Counted from the stretch's first letter, positions 33,034 to 43,720 are shown. The stretch: 64,000 bases of DNA from Gari tellinella (GCA_922989275.2 OV277863.1:51256999-51320998); one strand, 5' to 3'. Numbers and translations are program-made. Notes: a model not told the origin generated them from the letters alone.

Positions 33034-33325
33034 TACAGTGGAGAATCTGTTATTCTTACGTCATTGGTGACGTCATACAGTGGAGAATCTGTTATTCTTT
33101 CCCGTTTAAACGCAAACGTACGCAAACGCAAAGCACTAAAACGTAGAAAAGAACAACTTTTGGACAATTCTGACAATTCTTGTTTATCTTTGTGGCAAAC
33201 AGTTTGGAGCCTGATCAGACGCCGGGTTACCCGGCGTCTGATCTGGCTCCAAACTGTTTGCACTGCAAATAATAGTTTTAGCGTAAACGCGTTTATTGGG
33301 AAAGAATAACAGATTCTCCACTGTA
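33034..33325 (+). mobile_element. Family A MITE with double left end
   Basis: Outer TIR plus spacer ACGTCATTGGTGACGTCA (CRE 33068-33075), then a full inner element from 33076. Intact core 1. Same architecture as 7848-8089, but with both hairpin arms kept. Confidence 0.9.
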
Positions 33326-33429
33326 CATGTAGCAGAATTTAAATAATCTTTTTGTCAGAAACTACTGGCCAGAATTGGTATAATTTAACACAAATGACTC
33401 ATTGTTGAACTTATTTTTGTAGCTTCATA

Positions 33430-33785
33430 GCATGACCGCCTGTGGGTGGGGCAATTGTGCCTGTGATGGTTTATAGTAAAAACTTCTTTTAAAATGTGTG
33501 TCTGAAACACAAATCACCCATGACAATGTGACATGTTCTCTATTAGGTTTCTTAAAATACTAATCATTTACGCGGCTTAGATAAATGACCATTAGCTGGT
33601 TAGCCAAGTTAACATGTGATAGCTATATTGAAAACTGAAACCAATAGCCGAATATGAAAATTATCTTATATGTATGGTCTATGAACCCTCTAAAAAAATA
33701 TGTACCCTAACTTGAAAAGCATGACCACAATGGCTAAATACAAAGTAAACATGTGCTACCAGTTGAGCAAATTATCATTACCCTC
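33430..33785 (+). repeat. Dispersed repeat S, copy 1
   Basis: Diverged relative of 39525-39795. Shared blocks: GACCGCCTGTGGGTGGG, TGTCTGAAAC, TTATCTTA, CTACCAGTTGAGC, ending CTCTTGTTTA. No ORF. Confidence 0.5.
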
Positions 33786-33799
33786 TTGTTTATAAATCT

Positions 33800-33930
33800 T
33801 AAGCTTAAAACATGTAATGTGTGTGCCAAACAGTTTCATATAGATCAGACACCTCGTTACGTGATGCCTGATCTTAATTCAAAGTTTTTACAAAATATAG
33901 CCAAATCGAGCTTGATGTTTTCTTATCAAT
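33800..33930. repeat. Family C relic
   Basis: Core 1 with decayed arms: AGATCAGACACCTCG / ACGTGATGCCTGATCTT. Confidence 0.5.
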
Positions 33931-34044
33931 AGGTTGTAATACGCTGTTACTGACGTGCCATTATTGCACAGTTTTGACTTCAAATTATCCCGCTTTTGGC
34001 TTGCTGACGCCTTTCGCTACGATAACGGAATGTTTGCCATCCGA

Positions 34045-34290
34045 TTAACCCTTTCACTCTCAATGACGTCATTAAGCGCATTTTCAAACAGTGTTGATCC
34101 TGATCAGATGCCGCGTAACGCGGCGTCTGATCAAGAACAAAACTGTTTGCAACTTGTGTTGAAATTACGCCAGTTACACTGCCTTAAATCTAGCTTTGAA
34201 ATGTTATTGCAGACAACAATATTGAAGCAGACGACAATATGGCTTAGAAGGGGTAAAACTCTCACTATTTCTATGATCACGAAAGGGTAT
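34045..34290. mobile_element. Family C MITE, subtype C3
   Basis: Left TTAACCCTTTCACTCTCAATG with CRE at 34064-34071. Core 1 at about 34098-34140. Right block GCAGACAACAATATTGAAGC, AAGGGGTAAAACTCTCAC and ATCACGAAAGGGT; right TTAA lost. Confidence 0.75.
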
Positions 34291-34309
34291 ATATAGATTG
34301 AATACACTG

Positions 34310-34522
34310 TTAACCCTTATCTTGCGGTGATGTCGTCTACTTCGAAATTGTCGTCTGCAAAGTTTGTTAAATTTAGAATTTTACATTTTTTAAGTAAAGA
34401 ACCCTAAAGGAGAGTGCCAAACAGTTTGGATCCAGATCAGACACCGCGTTACGCGGTGTCTGATCTGGATCTAAACTGTTTGCAAAAATCAATAAAGTCG
34501 CGACCAGCAGGCAAAGGGTTAA
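34310..34522. mobile_element. Family C MITE, subtype C2, complete
   Basis: TTAA both sides; near-identical to 24833-25045, including the AGACACCGCG / CGCGGTGTCT arms. 20 bp separate it from the C3 copy to its left. Confidence 0.9.
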
Positions 34523-34690
34523 GTTTGGTTAGTGATGGTATAAGATGCGTATAAGTTAATAGCGGGTAAATGTGGTTGGATTATTGTATTCGAGTATTCA
34601 GATGGGATGGGTGGGGTAAATACATATACTACTATTGATTTACACCTGGACATAACAGCAGAACTTTGTTGTATGTCTAACTATATTGAT

Positions 34691-35116
34691 AAAGCATTTT
34701 TTTCTATATGAAAATTATGTTCAATTCGAATTTTTGAATTTGCGAAAATTTTAATATAAAAATATCTTATGCACCGGATCACTCGAGTTGTGTGTGTAAA
34801 GGCTATATCCAACGAGACCGAAGGTCGAGTTGGATATAGCCTTTACACACACAACGAGAGTGATCCGGTACATACGATATGCAAAGTATAGTAATGATCC
34901 TTTTATTATATACCTCTTATAATAAAAATAAAATGAAAACGATAGAAATGTTTCGAGCGTTACTATAAATAAACGGGATTTCCCATACGTCACATTTCGG
35001 GGAATGGCGCGTGAAAGTAAATACTCGCTATTACGACCACTAAAACGAATGCTAATTGATTAAATAATAGAGAGGTGACAGCTTAAAGCAAGGTGACAGT
35101 GAAACAGAAAGCTCCT
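34691..35116 (+). repeat. 426-bp tandem duplication, unit 1 (contains hairpin H)
   Basis: Identical to the next 426 bp except one visible substitution (GATCC versus GTTCC about 214 bp in). It includes hairpin H at 34771-34871: CACCGGATCACTCGAGTTG, GGCTATATCCAACGAGACCG and complement. It ends with the left half of a family E element, cut at GCTCCT|AAAG. Confidence 0.95.
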
Positions 35117-35542
35117 AAAGCATTTTTTTCTATATGAAAATTATGTTCAATTCGAATTTTTGAATTTGCGAAAATTTTAATATAAAAATATCTTATGCAC
35201 CGGATCACTCGAGTTGTGTGTGTAAAGGCTATATCCAACGAGACCGAAGGTCGAGTTGGATATAGCCTTTACACACACAACGAGAGTGATCCGGTACATA
35301 CGATATGCAAAGTATAGTAATGTTCCTTTTATTATATACCTCTTATAATAAAAATAAAATGAAAACGATAGAAATGTTTCGAGCGTTACTATAAATAAAC
35401 GGGATTTCCCATACGTCACATTTCGGGGAATGGCGCGTGAAAGTAAATACTCGCTATTACGACCACTAAAACGAATGCTAATTGATTAAATAATAGAGAG
35501 GTGACAGCTTAAAGCAAGGTGACAGTGAAACAGAAAGCTCCT
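35117..35542 (+). repeat. 426-bp tandem duplication, unit 2
   Basis: Second unit, hairpin H at 35197-35297. At its end the family E hairpin continues into its other arm (AAAGGAGCTTTCTG). The matching 80-codon minus frames in both units are duplicated noise. Confidence 0.95.
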
Positions 35543-35647
35543 AAAGGAGCTTTCTGTTTCACTGTCACCTTGCTTTAAGCGGTCACCTACCGTAAACACC
35601 CTAATACTTAACTTAATTTAGTGCTCGTAATAGAGAGGTTTTACTGT
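35438..35647. mobile_element. Family E MITE with core 2
   Basis: Left end degraded (GAAAGTAAATACTCGCTATT), right GTAATAGAGAGGTTTTACTG plus TA. The palindrome AAGCAAGGTGACAGTGAAAC, AGAAAGCTCC / GGAGCTTTCT is perfect. Its left half also terminates unit 1 at 35116. Confidence 0.82.
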
Positions 35648-36014
35648 AGTTCCGAACTTCCGACTACACAGTAAACGTTCTTTTCCCATTACACAAGGTA
35701 CATGGGTAATACGGAATTTTCAATCCGTTAAGGTGTATTTGTTCGATAAAATACAGAAATATTTCGGGCAGAACATTGGTAGGTATATAATAATATGTAA
35801 TACAAAGAACAACTCCAAAGGCTGAACACTGTTCAATGACTGCCAATACATAAAGCTTTATACGAAAATATCTTGAAGGATTTTGATAATCAGATTTTAG
35901 AAGAAATGAAGCTGTTATAAAACTAGATTTCCCTAGAGAAAGATTTTGCACTTATAATGCACAACAATGCAAGCTTAAACTGGGAATCCGATAATTCGAT
36001 AGCTTTGTGCAGTT
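35648..36014. other. No gene seen
   Basis: A 95-codon minus frame (35664-35951) has no recognised similarity. Confidence 0.4.
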
Positions 36015-36362
36015 GATAAATACGAAAGACTCAAGCAGGAAACGCAACACAAACAATACACCCACCTCTCAAGCAGAACACACATACATTCATACCATAA
36101 CAAACACACACACACACACACACACACGCGCAATTCCATTCCTTCATCTACAGACTGAATAGAAAAAAACACGCAAGACAAACATAAAGCAAAGTGAATA
36201 TAGGATCCCGCCTTGGTACGGTCAGCAGCAATCAATAATTGATTATAAATTAATCATTAACTACCACTGGGGGGTTAAACCTGGGTTTAGGGGCGCCCAA
36301 CCTCACTCTTATCTCCTATATTCACCTATAAAGACGAACAGTGTACATAGAATATAAACCCT
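36015..36362. repeat. Microsatellite-bearing dispersed repeat O, copy 2
   Basis: Very similar to 2463-2813. The (CA)n tract (about 36105-36128) is shorter; flanking blocks are otherwise co-linear over the full unit. Confidence 0.78.
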
Positions 36363-36920
36363 TACAATCAAAAAGACCGCCAGCACAGTAAGTAAATACA
36401 TGTAAAACATCTAACAAATATTCTATGACAAGATTATTAGTAACACGGGAAAGAATTAAACATTCAAGCCCGTGCTAAAAATAACCCACTATGGCAACGG
36501 TCAAATTGTACTCAAGTGACTAGTCTGTAGTCACGAGTAGCTGTAAGACATGGATGTGAGTTTGGAACAATCGTCGAGGTATTAATCAAATCAAAACACC
36601 ATCAACGCGTAAGACGTATTGAATAACTTTGCAATGACAACCTTTATCTCATCATGGTGCCGTCTGCTTTAAACATTTCATTGCCAAATTTATAGTGAGC
36701 ATTTTTTCTCCTTCACCGTCATATTTCGTATACTTCAATGGTGTCTGTAATATAGTGCCAAAGTTAGGTATAAGGCAGAATTACTAACAAAGTTTTGAAA
36801 AGGCACTCGGCGGCATCGGATTAGGATCAAAATTGTTTGCGTTAACCTATTTACGTTTGGATATTGCAATGCTCTCTCCCTACATTGTATTTGATTGTTG
36901 AAAGACTCAATAAAGATATA
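36363..36920. other. No gene seen; one C3 relic
   Basis: At about 36700-36850 a reverse C3 relic: CTTCACCGTCATATTTCG, CAATGGTGTCTGTAAT, GGCATCGGATTAGGATCAAA. Confidence 0.4.
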
Positions 36921-37316
36921 TACTCAAACGCAATGAAAACGCACCACTCCTAAAATATGAATATTTTTTCCAACTAGGTTTAGTTTCTGATTTCCGTTAT
37001 TTAACCAAGCTTATGTATTGCATAGGTACACACTCCTAATGGTTTTTTTTGTTTGTTATGTAACACAATGACGTCAACGTGCCGTCCGTGCAAATGCCCA
37101 TATTTGTATTATCAGTGTAGTATGCATGTGTATTGATTCATTTTAGCCCTAAAATAAACATCTGTCTATACATGAATAAAAAGTCGTGAAAATTAGATAC
37201 CAACGTCAAAGTTATGGGACATTTAAATAACGCCCAAAGTCAACGTCACCATTACGTCATGATTAAACAGCAAGATAACGCAACATCGCATTCAGCTAGA
37301 GTGACTTCAAAGAAAG

Positions 37317-37350
37317 TTATTGGCTACAAACGACGTTTGTAGCCAATAAC
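37317..37350. repeat. Short perfect palindrome inside the Tc1-like element
   Basis: GTTATTGGCTACAAA and TTTGTAGCCAATAAC around CGAC(G), just upstream of the transposase remnant. Confidence 0.75.
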
Positions 37351-37365
37351 AACATCAATAATTTT

Positions 37366-37580
37366 CATTGGCTGGCATTTTCGCCTGATCTGAACCAATT
37401 GAGTACATTTGGGACCAGTGTGCACGTCGTCTGTACAACGGCGTTCTGCAAATTCAGAGCCGTCATGATGTGATTGACGCACTAGTACAGTAGTGGAATG
37501 GTATTCCACAATACCGAATACAGCGTGTGGTCCGCCGTAAACGCTCCGGTATTGCCAGGCTGTGGTTAATGAAGTGGGTA
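37366..37580 (+). pseudogene. Tc1-like transposase, C-terminal remnant
   Basis: Reads HWLAFSPDLNQ in one frame, then EPIEYIWDQCARRLYN, VLQIQSRHDVIDALVQ, stop, WNGIPQYRIQRVVRRKR and SGIARLW in the next. This matches the family pattern W-P-A-x-S-P-D-L-N-P-I-E-x-x-W-D ... L-x-x-x-W-x-x-I-P. The frame breaks at AACCAATTG, where one C is missing from the Asn-Pro codons. A TAG replaces a codon before Trp. The preceding catalytic Asp region and the helix-turn-helix are absent, so it is inactive. Confidence 0.75.
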
Positions 37581-37798
37581 GTCTTGCCAATATCTGAAAT
37601 TTGTGCCTTTTGAAATTCGACCTGTCTTGTTTAAGACGTTACTTTGTAGAACTTACCATGAATTTTACAGGTACTGTTGTGACAATGTGTGATAAAATGC
37701 TTCACCATTGTCTTATTAAAATGAAATTTCAAAAATCCTTTCACAGAAACAAATTAACTAAACTTTTACGGCTGGTGCGTTTTCATTGCGTTTGAGTA

Positions 37799-38048
37799 TA
37801 CAGTGGAGAATCTGTTATTCTTTCCCGTTTAAACGCAAACGTACGCAAACGCAAAGCGCTAAAACGTAGAAAAGAACAACTTTTGGACAATTCTGATAAT
37901 TCATGTTTATCTTGGTGGCAAACAGTTTATAGCCTGATCAGACGCCGGGTTACCCGGCGTCTGATCTGGCTTCAAACTGTTTGCACTGCAAATAATAGTT
38001 TTAGCGTAAACGCGTTTATTGGGAAAGAATAACAGATTCTCCACTGTA
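37799..38048 (+). mobile_element. Family A MITE, complete
   Basis: Full TIRs and intact core 1 at about 37935-37980. Its left TA coincides with the right target TA of the Tc1-like element. Confidence 0.92.
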
Positions 38049-38224
38049 CATGGTGTTCAAAATAAACTGCAGCCTTTTATACATACAGCTTTAAATTTAT
38101 TTTAAGAAAAATCAAAACGTACAGAGCCTAGTAAGATGCTCAAAATTAGTGTTTGGACGATAATTTTTAACGGATGAAAGTATTAAACAGCCTAAATATT
38201 AATGTGTCTTTTATTGTGTTGCTT

Positions 38225-38460
38225 TGAGAAGAGTCTTGAAGTTGACAATTATTATAGTCTTGTCTTGGCAATAGTTTTGTCTTGTAATTTGTATAGACCA
38301 GATCCTTGTACTTTATTTCTTGTCCTGTACTGTTATGTCTTATGTTGTAATGTATTGCATTGTCGTGTCGTGTACTGTCCTGCTCTGATAGTCCTTGTCC
38401 TGCCAAGTCCTGTCTCGTCTTGTCTTGTATTGGCATGTCTTGTCTTTTCATGTATACAAT
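38225..38460. repeat. Degenerate TGTCT/TGTCC pentanucleotide repeat
   Basis: A roughly 230-bp run dominated by TGTC-containing pentamers (TTGTC, TGTCC, TGTCG, TGTCT). Open frames through it on both strands have a biased composition and are not genes. Confidence 0.7.
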
Positions 38461-38694
38461 CTTACAAATATTCGATGTAATGGTTAATCATTTAGTGGTA
38501 TGATTTTATTCATTTAATTTGCAAACTTTATATTAGTCTTATCGGAAGTAGTTTTTTTCCTGTTGTTGATAGGGTTATGGTATATCCGTTATTGAATTTG
38601 ACTGAAACACATCCATACAAGTGACGGCCAGTTTCGAATATGATCGGGCACTGAGTTGCTTCTGTAGACAAATTCTTATTTGATATTTATCATA

Positions 38695-38904
38695 TACAGT
38701 AAAACCTCGCTATTACGACCACTAAAACGAAGGCTAATTGATTGTATAATAGAGAAGTGAAAGCTTAAAGCAAGGTGGCAGTGAAACAGAAAGCTCCTAA
38801 AGGAGCTTTCTGTTTCACTGCCATCTTGCTTTAATCGGTCACCTATCGTAAACACCCTAATAATGAACATAATTTAGTGGTCGTAATAGAGAGATTTTAC
38901 TGTA
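38695..38904. mobile_element. Family E MITE, complete
   Basis: TA-flanked, ends CAGTAAAACCTCGCTATTAC and GTAATAGAGAGATTTTACTG. Perfect centre GAAAGCTCCTAAAGGAGCTTTC with core-2 arms AAAGCAAGGTGGCAGTGAAA. One base differs from 44315-44524. Confidence 0.92.
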
Positions 38905-38984
38905 TATTGTCTGCTCTTAGTTCACAACCGTTGACTTATATGGTCTGGTTTATTATTTTAACTATTTTCGTCAGTGGAAGAACA

Positions 38985-39027
38985 AATTAAAAGTGCTAAA
39001 AGGCGCTTCTATTGGGGAAAGGGTTAA
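38985..39027. repeat. Family D right end
   Basis: GTGCTAAAAGGCGCTTCTAT and GGGGAAAGGGTTAA only. Confidence 0.5.
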
Positions 39028-39524
39028 TACTGTTTGTTTCTAGGCTATATTTAAAGCAAAATGACTGCCGGAATATCGAAGTGATGGTCGTTTGATCAAG
39101 ATCTAATCTATTTGCAATGTTGACCTTAGACTGAGTTATTGATCAGTTTGCCGTCTGCAAAACGTGTTATTTTGTTTTATTACATAAATCAAACAGTCTG
39201 AATACTAGGTTACGTTTTTTTAGAGTTCTCATTCTCCCACTGAATCTGCATATCTAAAACTTCGCCCACTACGAACATCTGTTATGTTATTTGATCTATT
39301 GCAATAGTTTATGGAATAAGAAGCAATTCCCTTGAAATACCGAGGTGACATATTGTAATCGCACTGTGTGTATTGCCATCCATAATGCGTCGTCTTTCGC
39401 CATCATTTCATTTTCAAAACAACATGCCCGCTAAATAGACAAGGCCAAATATCATGACACTTTCCGAGGATGGTCTTGGGTTATCCTTCTACTAGATTTC
39501 TAAACTTTTCGTTTGTAGATTAAA
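39028..39524. other. No gene seen
   Basis: AT-rich; nothing recognised. Confidence 0.35.
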
Positions 39525-39795
39525 AGGCTTGGCCGCCAGTGGGTGGGACCCATGACAGCTTAAGTGAAAATCTTGTCTGAAACCACTAGCCAGATTTGAA
39601 ACTTATCTTACGAAAACGGTCCATTAGTGACACTCTACAGCATTTAAAAAATAGTTTCCGAGCGTGACAAAAAAGGCTTCCGTTGGGTAGGTAAGGTTGT
39701 TCTTAGTATGGCTTTAATGAAAACTATATACAGAATAACCATGGACTACCAGGTGAGCGAATCAGGGCTGCCTTTGCCATCTTGTTTAAATTTAT
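39525..39795 (+). repeat. Dispersed repeat S, copy 2
   Basis: GGCCGCCAGTGGGTGGGACC, GTCTGAAACCACTAGCC, GGACTACCAGGTGAGCGAA and CATCTTGTTTAAA. Co-linear with 33430-33785, strongly diverged. Confidence 0.5.
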
Positions 39796-39799
39796 ATTT

Positions 39800-39873
39800 C
39801 AAACATTTTGGTTAAGCACGTCCACATGAGTGTCAAACACTATGGGTCCTGATCAGACGCCACGTTACTCGAA
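39800..39873. repeat. Family C left half, cut at the hairpin centre
   Basis: GAGTGTCAAACACTATGG, GATCAGACGCCACGTTAC. The right arm is absent, and a family E element begins a few bases later. Confidence 0.6.
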
Positions 39874-40038
39874 TACAGTAAACCCTCTATTACGACCACT
39901 AAATTGTATAAATCATTAGGTGTTAATGATAGGTGACTGCTTAAAGCAAGGAGATACCTTACTCAAGCTGTCATCTGTCCTTGAAACAATCAATTATCCT
40001 TCATTTCAGTAGTCGTAATAAAGAGGTTAAGAATGCAA
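39874..40038. mobile_element. Family E MITE, degraded
   Basis: Left CAGTAAACCCTCTATTACGACC, right GTAGTCGTAATAAAGAGG. The hairpin is reduced to CTTAAAGCAAGGAGATACC. Confidence 0.65.
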
Positions 40039-40087
40039 TATCAACCTTATCTTACGATAGCATGGAGATTGTGCCGCTAACTTGTAA

Positions 40088-40443
40088 TACAGTGCTCCAT
40101 CTCTATAACAGCACCCATTCGGAGACAACGATTGTGTGTGTTGATCGGAGGGAGTCGCTACAGGGAGGGAAGATTAAGATTGGATTACGTTCGAAAACAG
40201 CTTGAATCCAGAGCAGTCGCCGCGTAACGCGGCGTCTGATCTGAATTCAAGCTGTTTTTTACTTTTCATTATATTCGTTCTGTCAAAATGTCCACTTATA
40301 TGTCACTTTGAGCAAAAACAATAGACGACAATTTTAAGTAGACGATATTGCATCAGTTAGCGTTAGACATAAATTGTCTTATTTGGAGAACTGCAGAAAG
40401 CGTTGCTGTAAGGAAGGACTCGTTGTTTTGAGGGAACACTGCA
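40088..40443 (-). mobile_element. Family B MITE, complete
   Basis: CAGTGCTCCATCTCTATAAC left; GTTTTGAGGGAACACTGCA right. Core-1 arms nearly perfect (AGCAGTCGCCGCG / CGCGGCGTCTGATC). Confidence 0.83.
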
Positions 40444-41013
40444 GCTCTTTGCAAAAATATCACCTTGGTTACAGACATTACAGGAATATAACAACGAAGA
40501 TAAATATAAGCTTTGCAAGGGAAATAAATTATTTCGACAAAGCCTTGAATATAAAAGCAGAACTAGATATTATATATTTCAATGTCATTTTTGTCTATAT
40601 TTATTTAGCTCAAGTAGGATATTATCAGTTGACATAAGAGAATTACATCGAAATCAAAAACTCCATTCATCTTAAATATGACATGGTAGTGCAATATCTT
40701 ATTTACGGTAATACAAGATGACATTACATTCAGTTTGTGTTTAGCCTGTTCAGTAAAATGTTATTATCTTCCTCCACATCTCATTTGAGAACTGATGTAA
40801 CTTGACTGAAAAAGAATCATTATTTGACATATCTCTATTATAGGAAGCGATTTTCATAAAGTTTTAATATAACGTCTCTCATAATTACTGGTTTCATTAT
40901 CTATGTGCACTAGCGTTAGACTTTCACAACATAACAGTTTTGTATGGAGTATTGATACAGTAGGGGGACTTTATTCTGCAATGTTTAAACCATGTCGAAC
41001 CCGGCTTGTGATC
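40444..41013. other. No gene seen
   Basis: AT-rich; nothing recognised. Confidence 0.35.
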
Positions 41014-41165
41014 AAGCCCAGCGCTTATAACGCGTTTGAGTTGAGTCTGGGTTCGTTTTCAAGCATTTGATTGGTCAAATTTGAGCCAAGCCTCAAATCT
41101 GACCAGTCGAATTCTTGAGAATGATTTAAGACTCAACTCAAACGCTTTATAAGCATGGACTAAGG
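41014..41165. mobile_element. Family G palindromic element, copy 2
   Basis: GCGCTTATAACGCGTTTGAG left and CTCAAACGCTTTATAAGC right. Centre TTTGAGCCAAGCCTCAAA with ATTGGTCA on the left arm; the right arm CCAAT box is mutated. Confidence 0.78.
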
Positions 41166-41479
41166 CTCCAAACAATTGCCACTTAAATCAAGATTTATTG
41201 TCAACATTTTCAAACAGTGGCCCTTTTCTACATTCTTTTATATTGCGGTTGTCCGGTATTTGATCTGGTTCAAACTTCCAACCTGGTTTCAATAAACATA
41301 CTTACTTTAGTACAAATGCGTTCGTTGAGAAAGACTAACGCCTGCGCCACTGTACCAAAGAAGGGAAAATACTGCTGTTTACGTAGCGACAAGATAACCA
41401 ACAATTATCTGCACCTAGTGACTGTATTACTCAGCAGGACCATGGTACATACGTTGAAGGAAGTAGTTCCAATGTACGT
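41166..41479. other. No gene seen
   Basis: A 94-codon plus frame (41217-41501) has no recognised family. Confidence 0.35.
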
Positions 41480-41640
41480 ATACAGTAATGAACATGAATA
41501 AAAGAAATAGTTTCAATACTCTAGCAGATGGTACCTTAAAGTAGGCTGAAAGTAATGCAGAATGCGCCTTTATACTTTCAACCCACTTTAATGCAACTGT
41601 CTTCAGAACTAGAAACAGGGTTTAAGAAACTTGGTAGTGA
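41480..41640. repeat. Family D relic
   Basis: CTAGCAGATGGTACCTTAAAG, GTAGGCTGAAAGTAATGCAG, GCGCC, then a shortened right arm ACTTTCAACCCACTTTA. Confidence 0.6.
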
Positions 41641-42339
41641 TTCTTTACGGGAAATGGGGCATGGTATAGTATGTTTCCATGTTGTACGTGTTTAGTAAAT
41701 TGTTTCCTTCCCGATTGAACAATACTGAGATGATATTTCCTTCTAAAAATCGTGCTAATGCTTAAACAATGGTTTTCACTTCAAAGAGTTTTGACTGACC
41801 CATAAAGGACGCCGAGTGCATGCAACTAGGCGTATGGTCAGCTTCAAATGGGCGAAGCTTGCTATCTCGTACTATGTTAAGTCAAGCATACACGTATTTC
41901 AAAATTAAAAAGTCGCCAAGCTAAGTTTATACTTTGAAATACAGAGTATGTATAACATTCAACTGTAGAGATTTAACACTTATATTGCCGTACTATTGTT
42001 TATTTGAAACTGTCGTCAGCAATAACGGTCAATTAAAAGCGCATGCATATTGAAGTTGAAGCCATCATCAGAGTTCAAAATGTTAACGGCGAAATTGACA
42101 TTTGTCCCAGAAATTGGAACAAGACGGGTGAAGATGTCGAATGCTAGATTATGTGTGCATGTTCGCACGTTTGTTACCCCCGGGTCATACCATGCCCTTG
42201 GAACTGAAATCAGAACCTGGGAGCTGGCATATTCAGTGAAATAACCGCCACCCTTTGGCAAATATAGACAAGTCATTTTATCAGAGTGGTTAAAATATTT
42301 GTACCTAATCAGAGGCCGGGTATAATTTTGTACAACAGA
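41641..42339. other. No gene seen; core-1 relic
   Basis: Relic GACGCCGAGTGCATGCAACTAG near 41808. Complementary open frames at 42016-42276 and 42050-42244 have no recognised product. Confidence 0.4.
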
Positions 42340-42500
42340 TATAATGTTTCAGTACCGCGGCGTCTGATCAGGATCCAAACTGTTTGACACTCTTATGAAT
42401 ATTTCCTCAGCCTAAAAAACCTTAAATCTGACTTGAAAATATATTGCAGACGACACAACCAATGCAGACGTTGTGTTAGCGGTTAGAGGGTAAAAGCAAA
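42340..42500. repeat. Family C3 relic, left hairpin arm lost
   Basis: TACCGCGGCGTCTGATCAGG begins at the palindrome centre. Then comes the C3 right block with GCAGACGACAC and GGGTAAAA. Confidence 0.6.
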
Positions 42501-42542
42501 CGATAAATCTGGGCAGAGAAGGTGATAAATGGAATTATCATA

Positions 42543-43228
42543 TTCCTATTCTAAAAACAAGCGAGTATCCGATGGTCCGTATTAGATGGCATATATGCTA
42601 CACAATGTTGACGCCAATGCTTTAATGGAACACAAATTGAACACGATATATTAATACATGTATAAAAAGCTATGCGCGTGACGTTTCGGAATTCCAGGTT
42701 CCGATGCTATTTCTAAAAAAAAGTTGGAACTAAGCGTTGATCAACTTTGACCAGTTCATTTCCATTTTGAGCGTGAAAAACCCACAACACCCACTTTTAC
42801 TAATGTTTTCCTCCAAAGGATAAAGCTTAAACAGTTCAACTCATACTCTAAAACGTTTAAATGACCGTTATTTGCAGAACGCCACTGCTTAAATAACGGA
42901 TTCAATCGAGAACAAAGTAATACGTCATCAAAAAAAAAATGATGTAATTTATTGATGGTCAAATGACTTCCATAAATAGCTTAAGATTGCATATGAACGC
43001 AGACATGTTGACATATAGGGGTCTACATATATGCTTATATTTGATTTTCGGTTGAACAACATATAGATCTAGATCTAGTCTCAAACATTTTAGGTATATA
43101 ATAAAGGAATATCACCACAGTGTGTGATCCGGGGTCTTGTATCAGTTCTCGTTGGTTGTGTAAGCTGGATTACACAACCACCTTGAACGATACAAGACCC
43201 CGGATCAGACATTGTGGTGATATTCCGT
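42543..43228 (+). mobile_element. Dispersed element I, copy 2, with complete terminal hairpin
   Basis: Left end CCTATTCTAAAAACAAGCG. The body matches 4507-5130. At 43105-43228 lies a long hairpin: GGAATATCACCACAGTG, GATCCGGGGTCTTGTATC, GGTTGTGTAA and the mirrored arm ending TGTGGTGATATTCC. Confidence 0.72.
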
Positions 43229-43362
43229 TTTTATAACGCCTTTCCCACTATACATGTACCATGCCGTTGACGGGCGAACTCTGTTTAAAGTTAATGTGAC
43301 TGGACATGTGACCAACGTCCTTCCGTTCAACAGTACCCTTACACAAGACCTATAAACGTTTC

Positions 43363-43490
43363 TAACCCTTTCATGATAAAAATATTCGGGAGATTTTTAC
43401 TGTACCCCTTCACCCCTTTATTGTCGTCTGCTTCAGTATTGTTGTCAGCAAGAGACATTTCAAAGTTAGATTTAAGATTGTATTTTGTTA
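43363..43490. repeat. Family C3 end fragment
   Basis: AACCCTTTCATGATAAAAAT, ACCCCTTCACCCCTTTATTG and GTCGTCTGCTTCAGTATTG; stops before the hairpin. Confidence 0.6.
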
Positions 43491-43497
43491 AATTGAT

Positions 43498-43720
43498 TTA
43501 ACCCTTTGCCCCTTAGAAGTTCTTTTAGTTTTGAAACATGTGACCGATTGAAGCGGGTTGAAAGCAAAGCAGAATGTGCATTTTGCTTTGCTTTCGGTCT
43601 GCTTCAAGCTGTCACATGCTAGGATATAGGAAATATTTCCTTACATACGTGTTCATTAATGTATAAATTGGAACTATTTTCCTCAGTGCAGGCATACATT
43701 AAATGCGCTGGAAAGGGTGG
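43498..43720. mobile_element. Family D MITE
   Basis: Left TTAACCCTTTGCCCCTTAG with TTAA at 43498; right end decayed (GCGCTGGAAAGGGTGG). Core 2 with arms GCGGGTTGAAAGCAAAGCAG / CTGCTTTGCTTTCGG-type and tip AATGTGCATTTTGC. Confidence 0.75.

Larger units (their letters stand above)
36921..37798 (+). mobile_element. Tc1-like transposon, internally deleted, perfect 26-bp TIRs
   Basis: Both ends read TACTCAAACGCAATGAAAAC then GCACCA, identical over 26 bp in inverted orientation, flanked by TA (36919-36920 and 37799-37800). Length 878 bp, compared with 1.3-1.7 kb usual for Tc1-like elements. It contains the C-terminal remnant of a transposase (37366-37580). A family A MITE is inserted at its right target TA. 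Confidence 0.85.

Noticed and set aside
34751..35419. Paired 80-codon minus frames that look like a duplicated small gene
   Set aside because: They are the two units of the 426-bp tandem duplication and span a palindrome; no start context, domain or conservation signal.
37324..37590. 88-codon minus frame inside the Tc1-like element
   Set aside because: It is antisense to the transposase remnant that reads on the plus strand.
38167..38480. Opposed 92-94-codon frames, one very Cys/Leu-rich
   Set aside because: Composition is explained by the TGTCT/TGTCC pentanucleotide repeat.
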